A stretch of 64,000 bases of DNA, taken from the NCBI GenBank assembly GCA_036872755.1, contig JAVHNS010000007.1:620001-684000 (forward strand), read 5' to 3'. Within the stretch, counting starts at the first letter, position 1. Each line of letters opens with the position of its first letter. A program made the position numbers and the translations under genes. The notes beneath the pieces were generated by a model. It was not told the DNA's origin. It searched no databases and saw nothing but the letters and a program-made list of their open reading frames with translations. Origin of the DNA: Orbilia blumenaviensis (taxonomy: Eukaryota > Ascomycota > Orbiliomycetes > Orbiliales > Orbiliaceae). This document shows positions 36,799 to 48,014 of this stretch, in pieces.

Positions 36799-39542
36799 AT
36801 GGTGCCTCGCACCCCCTCCAGCTCAGCTCTCGCTGCTGCTGCTTCCTCCCGCCGCGCAATCCTCCAATCAACAATACACACAAACCAGTCCCGGTGCCTG
36901 TTATTACGGCCTCACCGGACATCCCACTTCTCAACCTCCCTCCGCCAATCCCTAAAACCCCGCCAGAACGCACCTACCTCGTCCTTACGACAGCAGCAGC
37001 CCCGTCGTAACATCACCAATGTCGCAGAACCCAAGAATGCCTCCTCGTCGTCCACCATTTCCGCCACCGCTGCCCCTTCCGCATCCTCTTCTTCATCTTC
37101 CACCGCAAAGCAAGGACTCCGCGTCCTCCGCTTCCTCTGGCGCTTCACATGGCTCTCCGCCCTCGGCGGCGCCGCCTACCTCTCCTACCACATATACGAC
37201 TCAAAACACCCGCCAGAACAGCTACCCCTCGACCCCACCAAGAAAACCCTTGTGATTCTCGGCAGTGGATGGGGATCCGTCTCCCTCCTCAAGAAGCTGG
37301 ATACAGATGACTACAACGTTATCGTCATCTCGCCGCGTAACTTCTTTCTGTTCACACCGCTGCTGCCCAGCTGTACGACGGGCACAATTGAGCACCGAAG
37401 CATCATGGAGCCGCTCAGGCATATCATCCGTCACAAGAAACGAGCAGTCAAGTACTATGAAGCTGAGGCGACAAAGGTTGACGTCGATAGGAGGGTGGTT
37501 AAGATCAACGACTTTTCGGACGTCAAGGGTACTGTCTCGGAGACGGAGGTGCCGTTTGACTACCTTGTTGTCGGTGTCGGTGCTGAGAATGCGACCTTTG
37601 GTGGGTCTCCTTCCTCCCTCACTTTTTTTCATTATTATTCTCTCATGTTGTCTTTTTTTTTTTTTTTTGAGACGGTTTCATGTGAAACAATGTGACAGCT
37701 AATTCTTATTGGTGGGTGGGTTTATAGGTATTCCCGGGGTCAAAGAAAACGCATGCTTTCTGAAAGAGATCGGTGACGCCCAGCAAATTCGGAAGAGAGT
37801 GATGGATTGCATCGAAACTGCGACGTTCAAGGATCAATCGGAAGAAGAGAAGGACCGGTTGTTGCATATGGTACGTTGCTTCTTCTTCCCTCTTTCTTTC
37901 CTTTTTTCTTGTGGTTTTCTTGGTTTTCCTATTTCTGTTTTTGGTCCGGTTCCTTCTTTTGGGCACATACGGAAGAACCGGTCTACCGGGATTTTCCCCT
38001 TGTGGGTTTTTTTTGTTCCGATGGTGGATTTTTTGTTGGTCCGATTTCACCCGACTGGGGTTCTAGCCGAGCTAACCATTGAGAAACTTGTGAATGGAAA
38101 TAGGTTGTCGTCGGTGGAGGTCCCACTGGTATCGAGGTTCGTTTATCCCCTATCTCCCTCTATTTGCCCATGCTTTTTTTCTTAATTTCTTCATGTGAAG
38201 AAGAAGAAAATAAGTTATGGCGCTTAAAGCTTCTGCGAAAAGCTAACCGAGTACCCTTGCTTCTTGAATATAGTTCGCAGCCGAATTGCAAGATTTCTTC
38301 GAGGAGGATCTTCGAAAATGGGTTCCCGATATCGCCGACAGGTTCAAGGTGACCTTGGTTGAAGCTTTGCCCAATGTGAGTGACTCTTCGTTGACTCCTC
38401 CTTCCCTCTTACGAGCTCTTGGCCATGAGCATTATGATCAAGCGTTATGTCATACGAGATGTAGCTGACCCCTCCTTTTCTTTTTACTTTAGGTCTTGCC
38501 CATGTTCTCGAAAGCCTTGATCGATTACACCGAAAAGACATTCAAAGATGAGAACATCAGCGTCCGAACCAAGACCATGGTCAAGAAGGTCACCGATAAG
38601 AACATCGAGGTCGAATCCACCCAGGCCGATGGCAGCAAAGTCAAGGAGAGCATCAACTACGGTCTCCTCGTCTGGGCGACCGGAAACGCCGTCCGCGGGG
38701 TTGTCCGTGACTTGATGGGCCAGATCCCAGCACAGAAGAACTCGAGGCGCGGTTTGGCGGTCAATGACTATTTGGTCGTCGATGGCACTGACGGAATCTG
38801 GGCGCTTGGTGATTGCAGTGCTACTAAGTACGCACCGACGGCGCAGGTTGCTTCGCAGCAGGGCAATTTCTTGGCTAGGTTGTTTAACTCCATGGCAAAG
38901 ACTCAAGCTGTGGAGGAAGAGTTGAGGGTGTTGGATGCACGGCTGCAGGCAACAGCTGATGAAGCTGAGAAGGCGCAGTTGACAGCGGAAATTAATGCCA
39001 AAGGTCGAAGTTTGTCGAAGGTTAAGCAGCTGTCGCCTTTCCAGTATTCGCACCAGGGTTCCCTAGCCTATATTGGAGCGGATAGAGCGGTGGCAGACCT
39101 CAATTGGTTTGGAGGGGCGGTTTCGTCGGCCACTGGTGGCGAGTTGACGTATCTGTTCTGGAGGAGTGCGTACGTTTCGATGGTGTTCAGCTGTGAGTAT
39201 TATCCCTCCTTCAATCACCCCTCCTCCATAGGATAAACAAATTGTGAGGTCGGATTCAAGAGCGGGGTGGATGGCTAATATCGTTTTTTAGTGAGGAACC
39301 GAATACTGGTGCTTACGGATTGGTTGAAGACAAAGGCGTTCGGTAGAGATGGTAAGTTTTTCCCTAGTCCATTCCTAAAAAGACCTTTTAAGAAAAACCC
39401 AAATCTTTTTTTGTTTTTCTATCCAAATTCCTTTGGTCCTGAACGGGCGAGTGTGGATGGTTTGGAAGAAGTTTTTCTCTTGGATATGTATGGTTTGGCT
39501 AACGTCGGTTTGCTCTGTGGCGTGATAGTGAGTCGAGAGTAG
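36799..39542 (+). CDS. External alternative NADH:ubiquinone oxidoreductase (Nde1-like)
   Basis: This is a rotenone-insensitive type II NADH dehydrogenase that passes electrons from cytosolic NADH to ubiquinone without pumping protons. Exons 36799-37600, 37728-37870, 38104-38136, 38274-38375, 38493-39192, 39292-39351 and 39529-39542 give 617 residues. The N-terminus is a Ser/Arg-rich mitochondrial presequence, followed by a membrane span [20 protein letters not shown] (about 112-131). That layout fits an enzyme facing the intermembrane space. The FAD motif is [17 protein letters not shown]; the NADH motif [11 protein letters not shown] is encoded almost exactly by a 33-nt exon. [20 protein letters not shown] and [11 protein letters not shown] are family signatures. 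Between the quinone-site strands there is a coiled-coil insert ([20 protein letters not shown]) and no EF-hand, so calcium control is unlikely. The last exon adds only VSRE. Confidence 0.93.
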
Positions 39543-40346
39543 TTGTGTTGCTCCGCTGTTGGTGCTGTGGTTGAGCCCTCAGGAATCCCTTTCGTCCGCT
39601 GTTTATTACGCTTTTGTTAATATTACCCGGGTTCTTTCTTTTCTTCTTGTTCGTAGGAATCATCATTGTTTATTGTCGTTATGTATCTTTTTTTTTTTGT
39701 TAAAAAAAAAAAAAGTTAACAAAGAACAAATTAATGATGATGAAAAAAAGGGAATGATTGCTGGAGTTAAGGCAATGGTCTTCTTCCTTTACCTTGTTTC
39801 TTACTACCCATTTCATTCAATATATTTTCCTTCTTGTTGGGAAAGTCGAGGTTCCAATGCGTCGGTCGTTAATTAGTTGTCCATTATTGGTCGTCCGGTC
39901 TTGGTATATTATTCAAGGGAAAGAGACAGATTTCGCAAGAACAACCCCAAAAATAAAAAATAAAAACCGAGGAAAGAAACCAAACAAAATCGTAGTTAGG
40001 ATTCATTCGTTTATGTTAATTATGTCGGGAACCCGGGGAGCCAAGAATTTCTTATCGAAATATTGAATCCTATCGGTTTATCGGTATAAGGACCTCGTTC
40101 CGAAGGGGCGTGCGTTATGATATATATATAATTATCGGACCAACAGGAGGCCGGGTATTTCCCACCCTTTTGTTTGCCGTATATATGCATTGTCTCTTTT
40201 TTTCCCGGTCGGTGTACCGAAATTTTGCGGTTGCGGAAGAATGTTTATCCGTGGGTTTTTGATATATGTATAGACACTTAAAGTGAAGATATGATACCGA
40301 GGGCTAATGGAAGTTGAAATCGCTCCTAAGAACGTGCCTAGCTATC

Positions 40347-40655
40347 TCATGAAGCCATGAGACGCGGCTCGAAGGGGGTGTTAGGCGCCAGCCGACCATT
40401 GCGGTAAGTCAGCCGCACATGATATCCGTGAGAGCCGCGAGGTCGCCAGGCTGCGAGGGGGTTTAAGCTTTTCTTCTTTTCGGGTCTGTGTAACAGTCGA
40501 TTGTTGTTGGAATGGCCGGATTTGGAAGACCAAAACAAAATAGAGACCAGGGCAGCTAAGCCAGCTAGTAAAGGAATATCAAAGGAAGGAGTTACCCAAG
40601 ACGCAGGTGGGCGAAAACACCGCTTGGAAAAGGCCGCGGTCCGAGACATGTGCAT
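40347..40655 (-). CDS. Candidate small membrane protein, unrecognised
   Basis: From ATG 40655 a 102-residue frame reads MHMSRTAAFSKRCFRPP, a basic acid-free start. It continues through one hydrophobic span FDIPLLAGLAALVSILFW (about 28-45), then a basic tail. The pattern would suit a small mitochondrial or ER membrane protein. I know no family for it, and no upstream exon or promoter signal is evident. It may simply be chance. Confidence 0.2.
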   Translation of the reverse strand: MHMSRTAAFSKRCFRPPASWVTPSFDIPLLAGLAALVSILFWSSKSGHSNNNRLLHRPEKKKSLNPLAAWRPRGSHGYHVRLTYRNGRLAPNTPFEPRLMAS

Positions 40656-41130
40656 GAAGAGAAGAGGCTGAAAAGTTGGATTTCTTGGACATAAGTGGGT
40701 TAGTGTCCTTTTTTTTTTCCCTTGTAAACTTTGGGGTTTTCGAGCACACACTGTCACAGTTTGGAGATCATCTATAGAGCTCCTTCGAAAGGTGCAAGCC
40801 TCCTCCGCCTTTTTTTTCTTTGTTTGGTTTTCGGGAATTATTGCGGATCCCGCTGGGGTCCGGGTAGGTCAGGTGAGCGAGGATCGGTGCTCTCTTTTGA
40901 GGAAAGATCTGGTGACTGGATGGGATAATTAGTTTGGGTTCGTCGATGGCGTAGGGAAAATCCGCATGGTGAGAAAAGGGTTAGGGCGTGGCGAATATAT
41001 GTTAGGTTATGTTATATCTTTGTTATGTGTTGGCTGTGTGGTAGTTTTTTGCTGGCGCGGAAGGCGTGGGGACCAGCGCTGGTAACCGAAGCCGGGGTTG
41101 CTCGTCCCGGAAAGCTCGCAGTTGTCCTAC

Positions 41131-41157
41131 TTTTTTTTTTTTTTTTTTTTTTTTTTT
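41131..41157 (+). repeat. T27 homopolymer
   Basis: An uninterrupted run of 27 T in non-coding DNA. Confidence 0.8.
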
Positions 41158-44100
41158 GTCTTACTGGTGCAGGGGATTTTTCTTTTGGCGAGCTGGGGTG
41201 TGAGCATTCCTTTCGGATGTTGCATACTGTTTCTTGTTGAAGATTCGATTCTGCTGAAAGATGTACCATCATGTATCTTCATAGACGGTTCCAGATCCAG
41301 TTGTTCTGCGGCAAAGTTTGACAATTGACCAGGGAATGGGGAAAAAGATTGGGAATGGCTTGAGGTCAGTCAATGCAAGGACGCTCCTGATTTTTGCGAG
41401 CTAGCCAATGGTGCCAACCGGGAGACGTTTTGTCTTACTATCGACAAATAGGGTTGTAACGTCTGTGATTCCGCGTCATTTCCTGAGGTGAAAATGAGAG
41501 GAGGCAACGGTGACTCGTAAGAAAACCCCACACATGTTGTGATAATCAAAAGGACCATGAAGATAGAGAGTGGTTTTTTCTTCTATGCTTTGTTTTTTTC
41601 GCAAATCTTGATTCGAATCACGAGGGGGTGGCTCCTTGTTTCTTCTTTTTTTGCAGTGTTTGTGACCAGCTGTGTCTGCGTGTGCAGTTGTCGTTCGTGA
41701 TATCCCGCCAATGGGATGTCAGTTCACATCTCCCCTTGAATGCCAATCGCTTTTCACTTCGTCACGATGGTTATCGACGAAAAATGTCTCGGACTGACAG
41801 ACGGGGGTTTTCGCCTGCAGACATGTGGAAATCAGATCACTGATAGTCCGCCTGACGTTGATATCGATCGAGATGTTGTTTCGATATCGCAGAAGACCGG
41901 TTCTTGCTTTTATTCATTTTTCTTTTCTTTTATGGTGATCGAGAGACTTGGTGAAATTGGGCCCAAAAATCGAGCTCTCTGACAATCACATCCTAGGACT
42001 CCACGTATTCCGGATCGGAACTTGCCTTTGCGTCGCCCGCCCCGACGTTCTGTTTCACCCCGATTTGTTGACAAGGTTGTTGGAGGTTTTCGATCCCAAA
42101 AAAAGATCCAAAACCTCGCTTGTCCAACAATTCCCGACGCTCTGAATTCAGCCCTAGACCAAGCTTGGGTATCAAGTGGCAAGACGAAAAAAAAAAAAAA
42201 AAAAAAAGCCCGGCAACGATTTCTTTTGGGTGGGTTCGTTGGTCGCGACGGCAGTGAACAATATTTCTAACTTTCGCGGTTTGTAATGAGATCGCATTTC
42301 GATCCTTGGTAAGTAGCGCCCCCCACTTTTGACAGATCGACTACGCTGGTAGACGGTTCCTTTTTTTTCTTCTCTTGTTGCATGTTGGCGCTGGGAAGAG
42401 GTGGTGTATTATGTATGCATAAAGGTTGTACTTGAATTTCAGATGCAGAAGAAGGTTAAAATCTCGGAACCGGCAGCTTGGGCCACGGTACCCTGAATAA
42501 TGCAGAGTCTCGTTTAGTCAGAGGGAAAAGCGACCTTGAACACTACCCCACTTTTGAGCTCCATGCATCCATCATTTTCCTGTTGCAGGATCGTGCTCAA
42601 TGCAATGCAGCGTCGGACAAGGAAGAAGAAAAAAGGAACTTGCTTGAGAAGAAAGTTTTCTTTCTTTCCTTTTTCCTTTTTTTTCTTGTCGTCTGGCTCT
42701 TCTTCCGCTTGGGCTAAGCTCCGATCGAAATAACCGGCGAGGTACCTTCTAACCAGAGATTGGTGATGATGTACTGACGACGTATCGGTGAGAGAAGGTT
42801 GGGGATATAAGGTACCAACCAGCCAACATGTGTGGCATGCTGGCTCAGTTAGCACTTGGTAAATAAAGCTATCAAACCTTACATGGAACCGACGCCTCCT
42901 CATTAACACCAAAATCATCCTTATTTTTTTTCTTTATTTTTTTTTTTTTTCTTTCTTCCTCTCCTTATTCTGACGTGGATAGAGGGAGAGGGAGAGAGGG
43001 AGAGAAGGAGAAAGAAAGAAAGTGATACCTTCGTAGTTTGAAGAACCCAGCACGATCAGAAGCGTGGCTGGTAATCGATCAATTATCAGAATTCTGGTGA
43101 GTGAGAGTTAGTAATGCTTGTGAGCAGTTGGGAGTATAGTCGCATGCAATAGTATCAATGCTTATGGAGCAAAGATACCTATTGGCTTGGAGCTTTTGGC
43201 CGTCCGGTTCTGCAGCTGACCCTGTCCGGCGGCCTTAGCTGTGCGACTATGCAGGCTACAGGTACCTCGACCTTGATACCCTGAGCTACTATATTTCGAC
43301 CATATACCTGTAGGTACTTGGCTCCCAACCTACCGGCGCGAAAGGAGAAGAAAGAAAGAAAGCAAAAAAAGAACTCTTTTTTTTTGTTGAACCTCCCTGT
43401 TGCAAACCATACCCTTACCAGGTACCTTGATTGTGCATCGGTTCGAATATCTCGACGCACAGAGGCGTCTAGGGATCCGAGGTTGAAGGTTGAAGGTTGA
43501 TGGTGGTCGACCTGCCCAGAAGCTATTTAGTATTATCTCGTATAGGAGGCTAAATAGCGTCGACAAGCTTGCAAGAGTGAGAAGGCCAGTTTCGGTCCTA
43601 CCATAGCTAGCGTCGAGAGGGCAAGAGTCAGTCTTCTGGTATCAGGTTAGTTTAGCTGGGGAAGGTTAGTGGTTTGCTCTTGTTTTGGGAGGGGATACAC
43701 CGTCAGACGGCGGGACTAGGACCAAGGAGGAGTCGGCCATTTGGGACGCTGCATGTCCGGATTCCCTTTGGTTTTAAGCATTTTTTAGCTTGAGTGAGAC
43801 GAACCACAGCTGCGAGGTGTCCGTCTAGCATGATCTAGTCTGGTATGGTATGGTCTAGGATGATGATGGTTTGGTTTGCTAAGCTTAGCGTCGGACGATT
43901 GGGGACGTAGCGAGGTTCCGACGTCCCTTGCGAGTGTACATGTCATGTTTTTTCAGATGACATACCGTATTATCCATCCATGGTGGCATCCATTGCCATT
44001 GACATTAACATTCAGATTCACCATACCATAGATGAGATATCATATTGGTTTTGAAAGGTCCAGGGAGGCTGGTTTGAGGTTGAAGGCAGAGCATAGAGAT

Positions 44101-44524
44101 TGAAGTTTGCGACTTCATTGGACTGCAGACTGGACTGGTTAAGTTGCAGTGGCAATTGATGGTGTTTTGGGGTTCCTCCCTTTCTCCTGAAGCTGCTGGT
44201 TAATTAGCTGATGCAACTGATCTGATACTGCTACTACCCACCTGCCATCCAGCCATCCAGCCAGCGGACCAGCCCATGCGGCCTCGCTGGGGAAGAGGTT
44301 GAAGCCCAAGTGCATGTACCAGTAGCACAGCCAGGTCGCCGCACACACGCACTCCACAAATCCACACTGGATCTAATTAAGATCCTTTGCCTTTCTAAAC
44401 AAAAAAATAAAAATAAAATCTACTTCTGTTTGAAAGTCAATAAGAAAGAGAGACCCTCGAGACTACCCTTTTTTTTTTTATACCCTAACTATCCGGTTTG
44501 CACTCAGATACCCAACTAACTATT

Positions 44525-44700
44525 ACCTACCTACCTACCTACCTACCTAGCCTACCTACCTATCTAAGTCCTTACCTACATACTTACCCTTACATACCAA
44601 CCCACCTATCTACCTACCTAGTTTACCTACCTAGGTACCTACAGAAGTACTCTGGCATACCACACTGCCTAACTACCTACCTAGCTACTAAGTAGCTAAC
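44525..44700 (+). repeat. Degenerate CCTA tetranucleotide repeat
   Basis: Six perfect CCTA units at 44525-44548, then an imperfect continuation of CCTA/CTAC/TACT units to about 44700, upstream of PUB1. Confidence 0.7.
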
Positions 44701-46019
44701 AAGAGGTTCACTTGCCCTGCCCAAGGTACCCGCCTACCTACCGAAGTATCTACCCTAACGCAAAGCAACCTCCTTACGCACCCCCATCTACGCACCAACT
44801 GGTGTAGTTACCAAACCTGCGTGAGGACTGGCATTCTCTCTCCGCCTTTTCTCTCCCTCTCCCTCTCCCTCTCTCTAAAAAGAAAAAACAAAAAAAAAAC
44901 CATCACCTTTCTCCCTTGTCAAGCTAACTGCTCTGCTTTCCCCATCACCACCACAACCCCAATTAAACACAACCACCAACAACACCATCACGATAACTAC
45001 CAATCATCACCACCATCACCATCATCCTCTTCCATCTTCTCCCTGTCTCCCTTTCTCTCTTCAGTTTCCATCATCTCCTACTTCTCCTCTCTAGTATATT
45101 ATTCTCATTATCATTCTCGTCATCCTTTCTTCACGGTCCATTCTCCATTCTCTCTCTCTCTCTCCCTCTCTCCATTGCATTGTATGTTTCCCTGATATCC
45201 AGTGACTAAGTACCTTACCCTTCCTGACCTACGTACCTGCTTGCTTGCTCTCCCTGCTTGCTCTGCTGCTCTGCTCCCTCATCCCTGCTGTTTGCCGTTG
45301 CTTCTGCTGCTCGCTTTCCCCCCTTCCCTTCCCTGTCCTTCCCACCATATCCATATCCTTCCTCTCGCGCTCCCTCTCTCTCCCCAACCGGCCAGGCCTT
45401 TTCTCTGCAAATGTACCAGCCCGGTCCAGTTCGGTCTGAGATACAAATGTTCTCGATACTGGGACCGTCTGATAGTTAATTGGTTTCGCTTCTCCTTCCC
45501 ATGATACCCTTATCCCTCCCTTATCCCTACTCCCTCTGCTGCTTCTACTGCTTATACTGCTCTTCTTCTTCTCCTGCTGCTGCGTCTCCTGGCCTTCCCT
45601 TTTTTCCTCTCTACTTTTAGCTCCTGCTGTACCACTACTGCTGGGGTGTACTGTACTTGCTTAGTCTAGTGCTTTGGTTCTAACGTTTTCCTTGGCTCTT
45701 GTTACAGCGTCCCTAACGAACGAACGACACGACCACCCTTTCTTTTACTACTTCGCCGCTTTCTCTGCATCGTCACCTTCGGCTTCCTATCCTTCCATTC
45801 TTTTATTTATTTATTTTTTTTCTCCTTCGTCATTGCTTCTTTTTCTCAGTTTAAAAGTAGGTAATTCTCCCACCTCCGCTTCCCCCCTTCCGAACGGACG
45901 CCATATCCATACCCTTAGCCAGCTCAGTTTCCTAAAACGTGTGCGGAGTAGGGCCTCACGGATAGACATCCAACCCAACACCTACCGCTCTCCACCAAAA
46001 AAACATCCCGATATCTCAG

Positions 46020-46170
46020 GTAAGCTATCTTGATTCCATCCGATCCATTGGTTTTATCATCAGGCCTCTTCTTCACGAGCTCGTTTCGCTCTATTTGGTC
46101 CCTACCTTGACAAAATTTCAACCTGGTCTTCATCATTACTAATAGTCGCTTTGATATCCCTACTCTGTAG
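46020..46170 (+). other. Probable 5' UTR intron of PUB1
   Basis: A GTAAGC donor at 46020, an ACTAAT branch-like motif near 46137 and a CTGTAG acceptor at 46165-46170 lie 30-180 bp before the PUB1 ATG. Splicing here is inferred from motifs alone. Confidence 0.4.
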
Positions 46171-46200
46171 CAGGCTTCATCCTCTGGTATCCGAAAAGCA

Positions 46201-48014
46201 ATGGCAGACGCATCTACAAACGTCGCTCAGCTTCCTTCGGGCGCCTTTGATGGTCCTGGTAGCCAGAATCAGGGTGGTCCTCCAATGGGCCCCCCTTCTT
46301 TGCCTCCAGTTATCATCCCTCAAAATACCAACCCAATCCCTACGGCGATCACGTCGCCCATGTCGGCATCTGTCACTTCTCCTACCTCCGCTGGTGGTTT
46401 CGTCCGTAGAGCAGCTCCAGAACCCAACAAGCGTGCCTTATACGTTGGAGGTTTGGACCCTCGTGTTACCGATGATATCCTTCGCCAGATCTTTGAGACA
46501 ACCGGTCACGTTGTCAGTGTGAAGATAATACCGGACAAAAACGTAAGAATCGCGCCCTTTCAATGACGATATATACCAGATATTATGTGTATTTCAAAGT
46601 GCTTTCCCAGACTGGCTTTTGCGGAGTAGCCATCATGGGGCCAAGTGCTCGAACAACATCGCCCATTGGGCAATATTAGCGCTTTGTGTCAGCCTTGGTA
46701 ACAAATACTAACCAATCTTTCCGTAGGCAAAGGGGTTCAATTATGGATTTGTAGAATATGATGACCCTGGTGCAGCCGAGCGTGCTATGCAGACCTTGAA
46801 TGGTCGTCGTGTACACCAGTCTGTACGTCACACTTCGCGCCCACCAACACTATATATCGATCTATCGACTAAACGCGATAAATTATAGGAAATAAGAGTC
46901 AACTGGGCATACCAATCTAGCCAGGCCGCTAAGGAAGATACATCACACCACTTTCACATCTTCGTTGGAGATTTGTCGAACGAGGTCAACGATGAACTTC
47001 TCCATTCAGCCTTCACAACATTCGGCACCATTTCCGAGGCTCGTGTCATGTGGGATATGAAAACCGGACGATCTCGTGGATATGGGTTTGTTGCTTATCG
47101 TGAGCGTTCTGATGCTGAGAAGGCCTTGTCGTCGATGGACGGAGAATGGTTGGGGTCCCGCGCTATCAGGTGCAATTGGGCCAACCAGAAAGGCCAACCA
47201 TCAATTACTCAGCAGAATCAGATGGCCCAGATGGGAATGACACCCACTACTCCCTTCGGACACCACCACTTTCCCACTCACGGCATCCAGAGCTATGATA
47301 TGATTGTCCAGCAAACCCCGCAATGGCAAACTACCGTCTATGTTGGAAATCTGACCCCCTATACCACACAGAATGATCTCGTTCCCTTGTTCCAAAACTT
47401 CGGGTACATTGTCGAGACCCGATTCCAAGCAGATAGAGGGTTCGCTTTCATCAAAATGGATACACACGAAAATGCAGCCATGGCGATTTGTCAACTTAGC
47501 GGGTACAACGTCAATGGGAGGCCACTAAAGTGCAGCGTACGTAGCTCTTAACCCACCTCCCTTGTATCGCGTTTATCTCTAGCTTAGGTTCAATAATACT
47601 AATGATTTGGACGAAAAGTGGGGCAAAGATCGTCCACCAACTGGTCAGTTTGACGGGTACTCACCTCAGGGAGGTCCGCAAACCCCTCAGTTCCCCAACT
47701 CGCCATTCAGCAACTTCCCACAATATGGCGGGCCCGGTGGTCCCATGAGCCCTCAAGGCGGTCCCAATTCAGCTGGTGCTCACCCCACTTCGCCATCTCA
47801 GACCCGTTGGATGGGTGGTGATAACCCGACTTTCAACAGCCCCCATGGCCCCCCTCAAGGGTACAACCAGCAGGGTTTCGGTCGTGGCCAAGGCGGTAGT
47901 GGTGGACAAGCTGGGAACCAACCAGGCTGGAACAACAACTCCGGCCAAGGAGGGTTCACCGGTAACGGCTTCCAACAATCTGGTTTCCAACAACCTCCAC
48001 AGCAACAGCAATAA
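46201..48014 (+). CDS. Pub1/TIA-1-like RNA-binding protein with three RRMs
   Basis: Pub1/TIA-1 proteins bind U-rich mRNA elements and enter stress granules. Exons 46201-46542, 46727-46822, 46889-47536 and 47619-48014 give 493 residues. RRM1 (about 80-155) has RNP2 LYVGGL and RNP1 NYGFVEYDD after the first intron. RRM2 (about 165-240) has IFVGDL and RGYGFVAY. RRM3 (about 295-365) has VYVGNL and RGFAFIKM. The C-terminal ~125 residues are a Gly/Gln/Pro-rich prion-like tail (GRGQGGSGGQAGNQPGW; ends QQQQ). The N-terminus is Pro/Ser-rich. The last intron uses an AAG acceptor (47617-47618). The leader is long and pyrimidine-rich with a probable 5' UTR intron. I leave the symbol empty because pub1 and other three-RRM paralogues cannot be told apart by eye. 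Confidence 0.93.

Larger units (their letters stand above)
39543..46200. other. 6.6-kb gene-poor block including the PUB1 leader
   Basis: I see no gene with family resemblance here. Most open frames are short and lack splice-consistent partners. From about 44390 to 46200 the plus strand is pyrimidine-rich and probably includes a long PUB1 leader. Homopolymers include T27 at 41131-41157 and A20 at 42187-42206. One small minus-strand frame (40655-40347) is listed separately. Confidence 0.5.

Noticed and set aside
44821..46033. Several 100-124-residue plus-strand frames upstream of PUB1
   Set aside because: Ser/Leu/Pro-rich translations of pyrimidine tracts. They are more likely leader sequence than genes.
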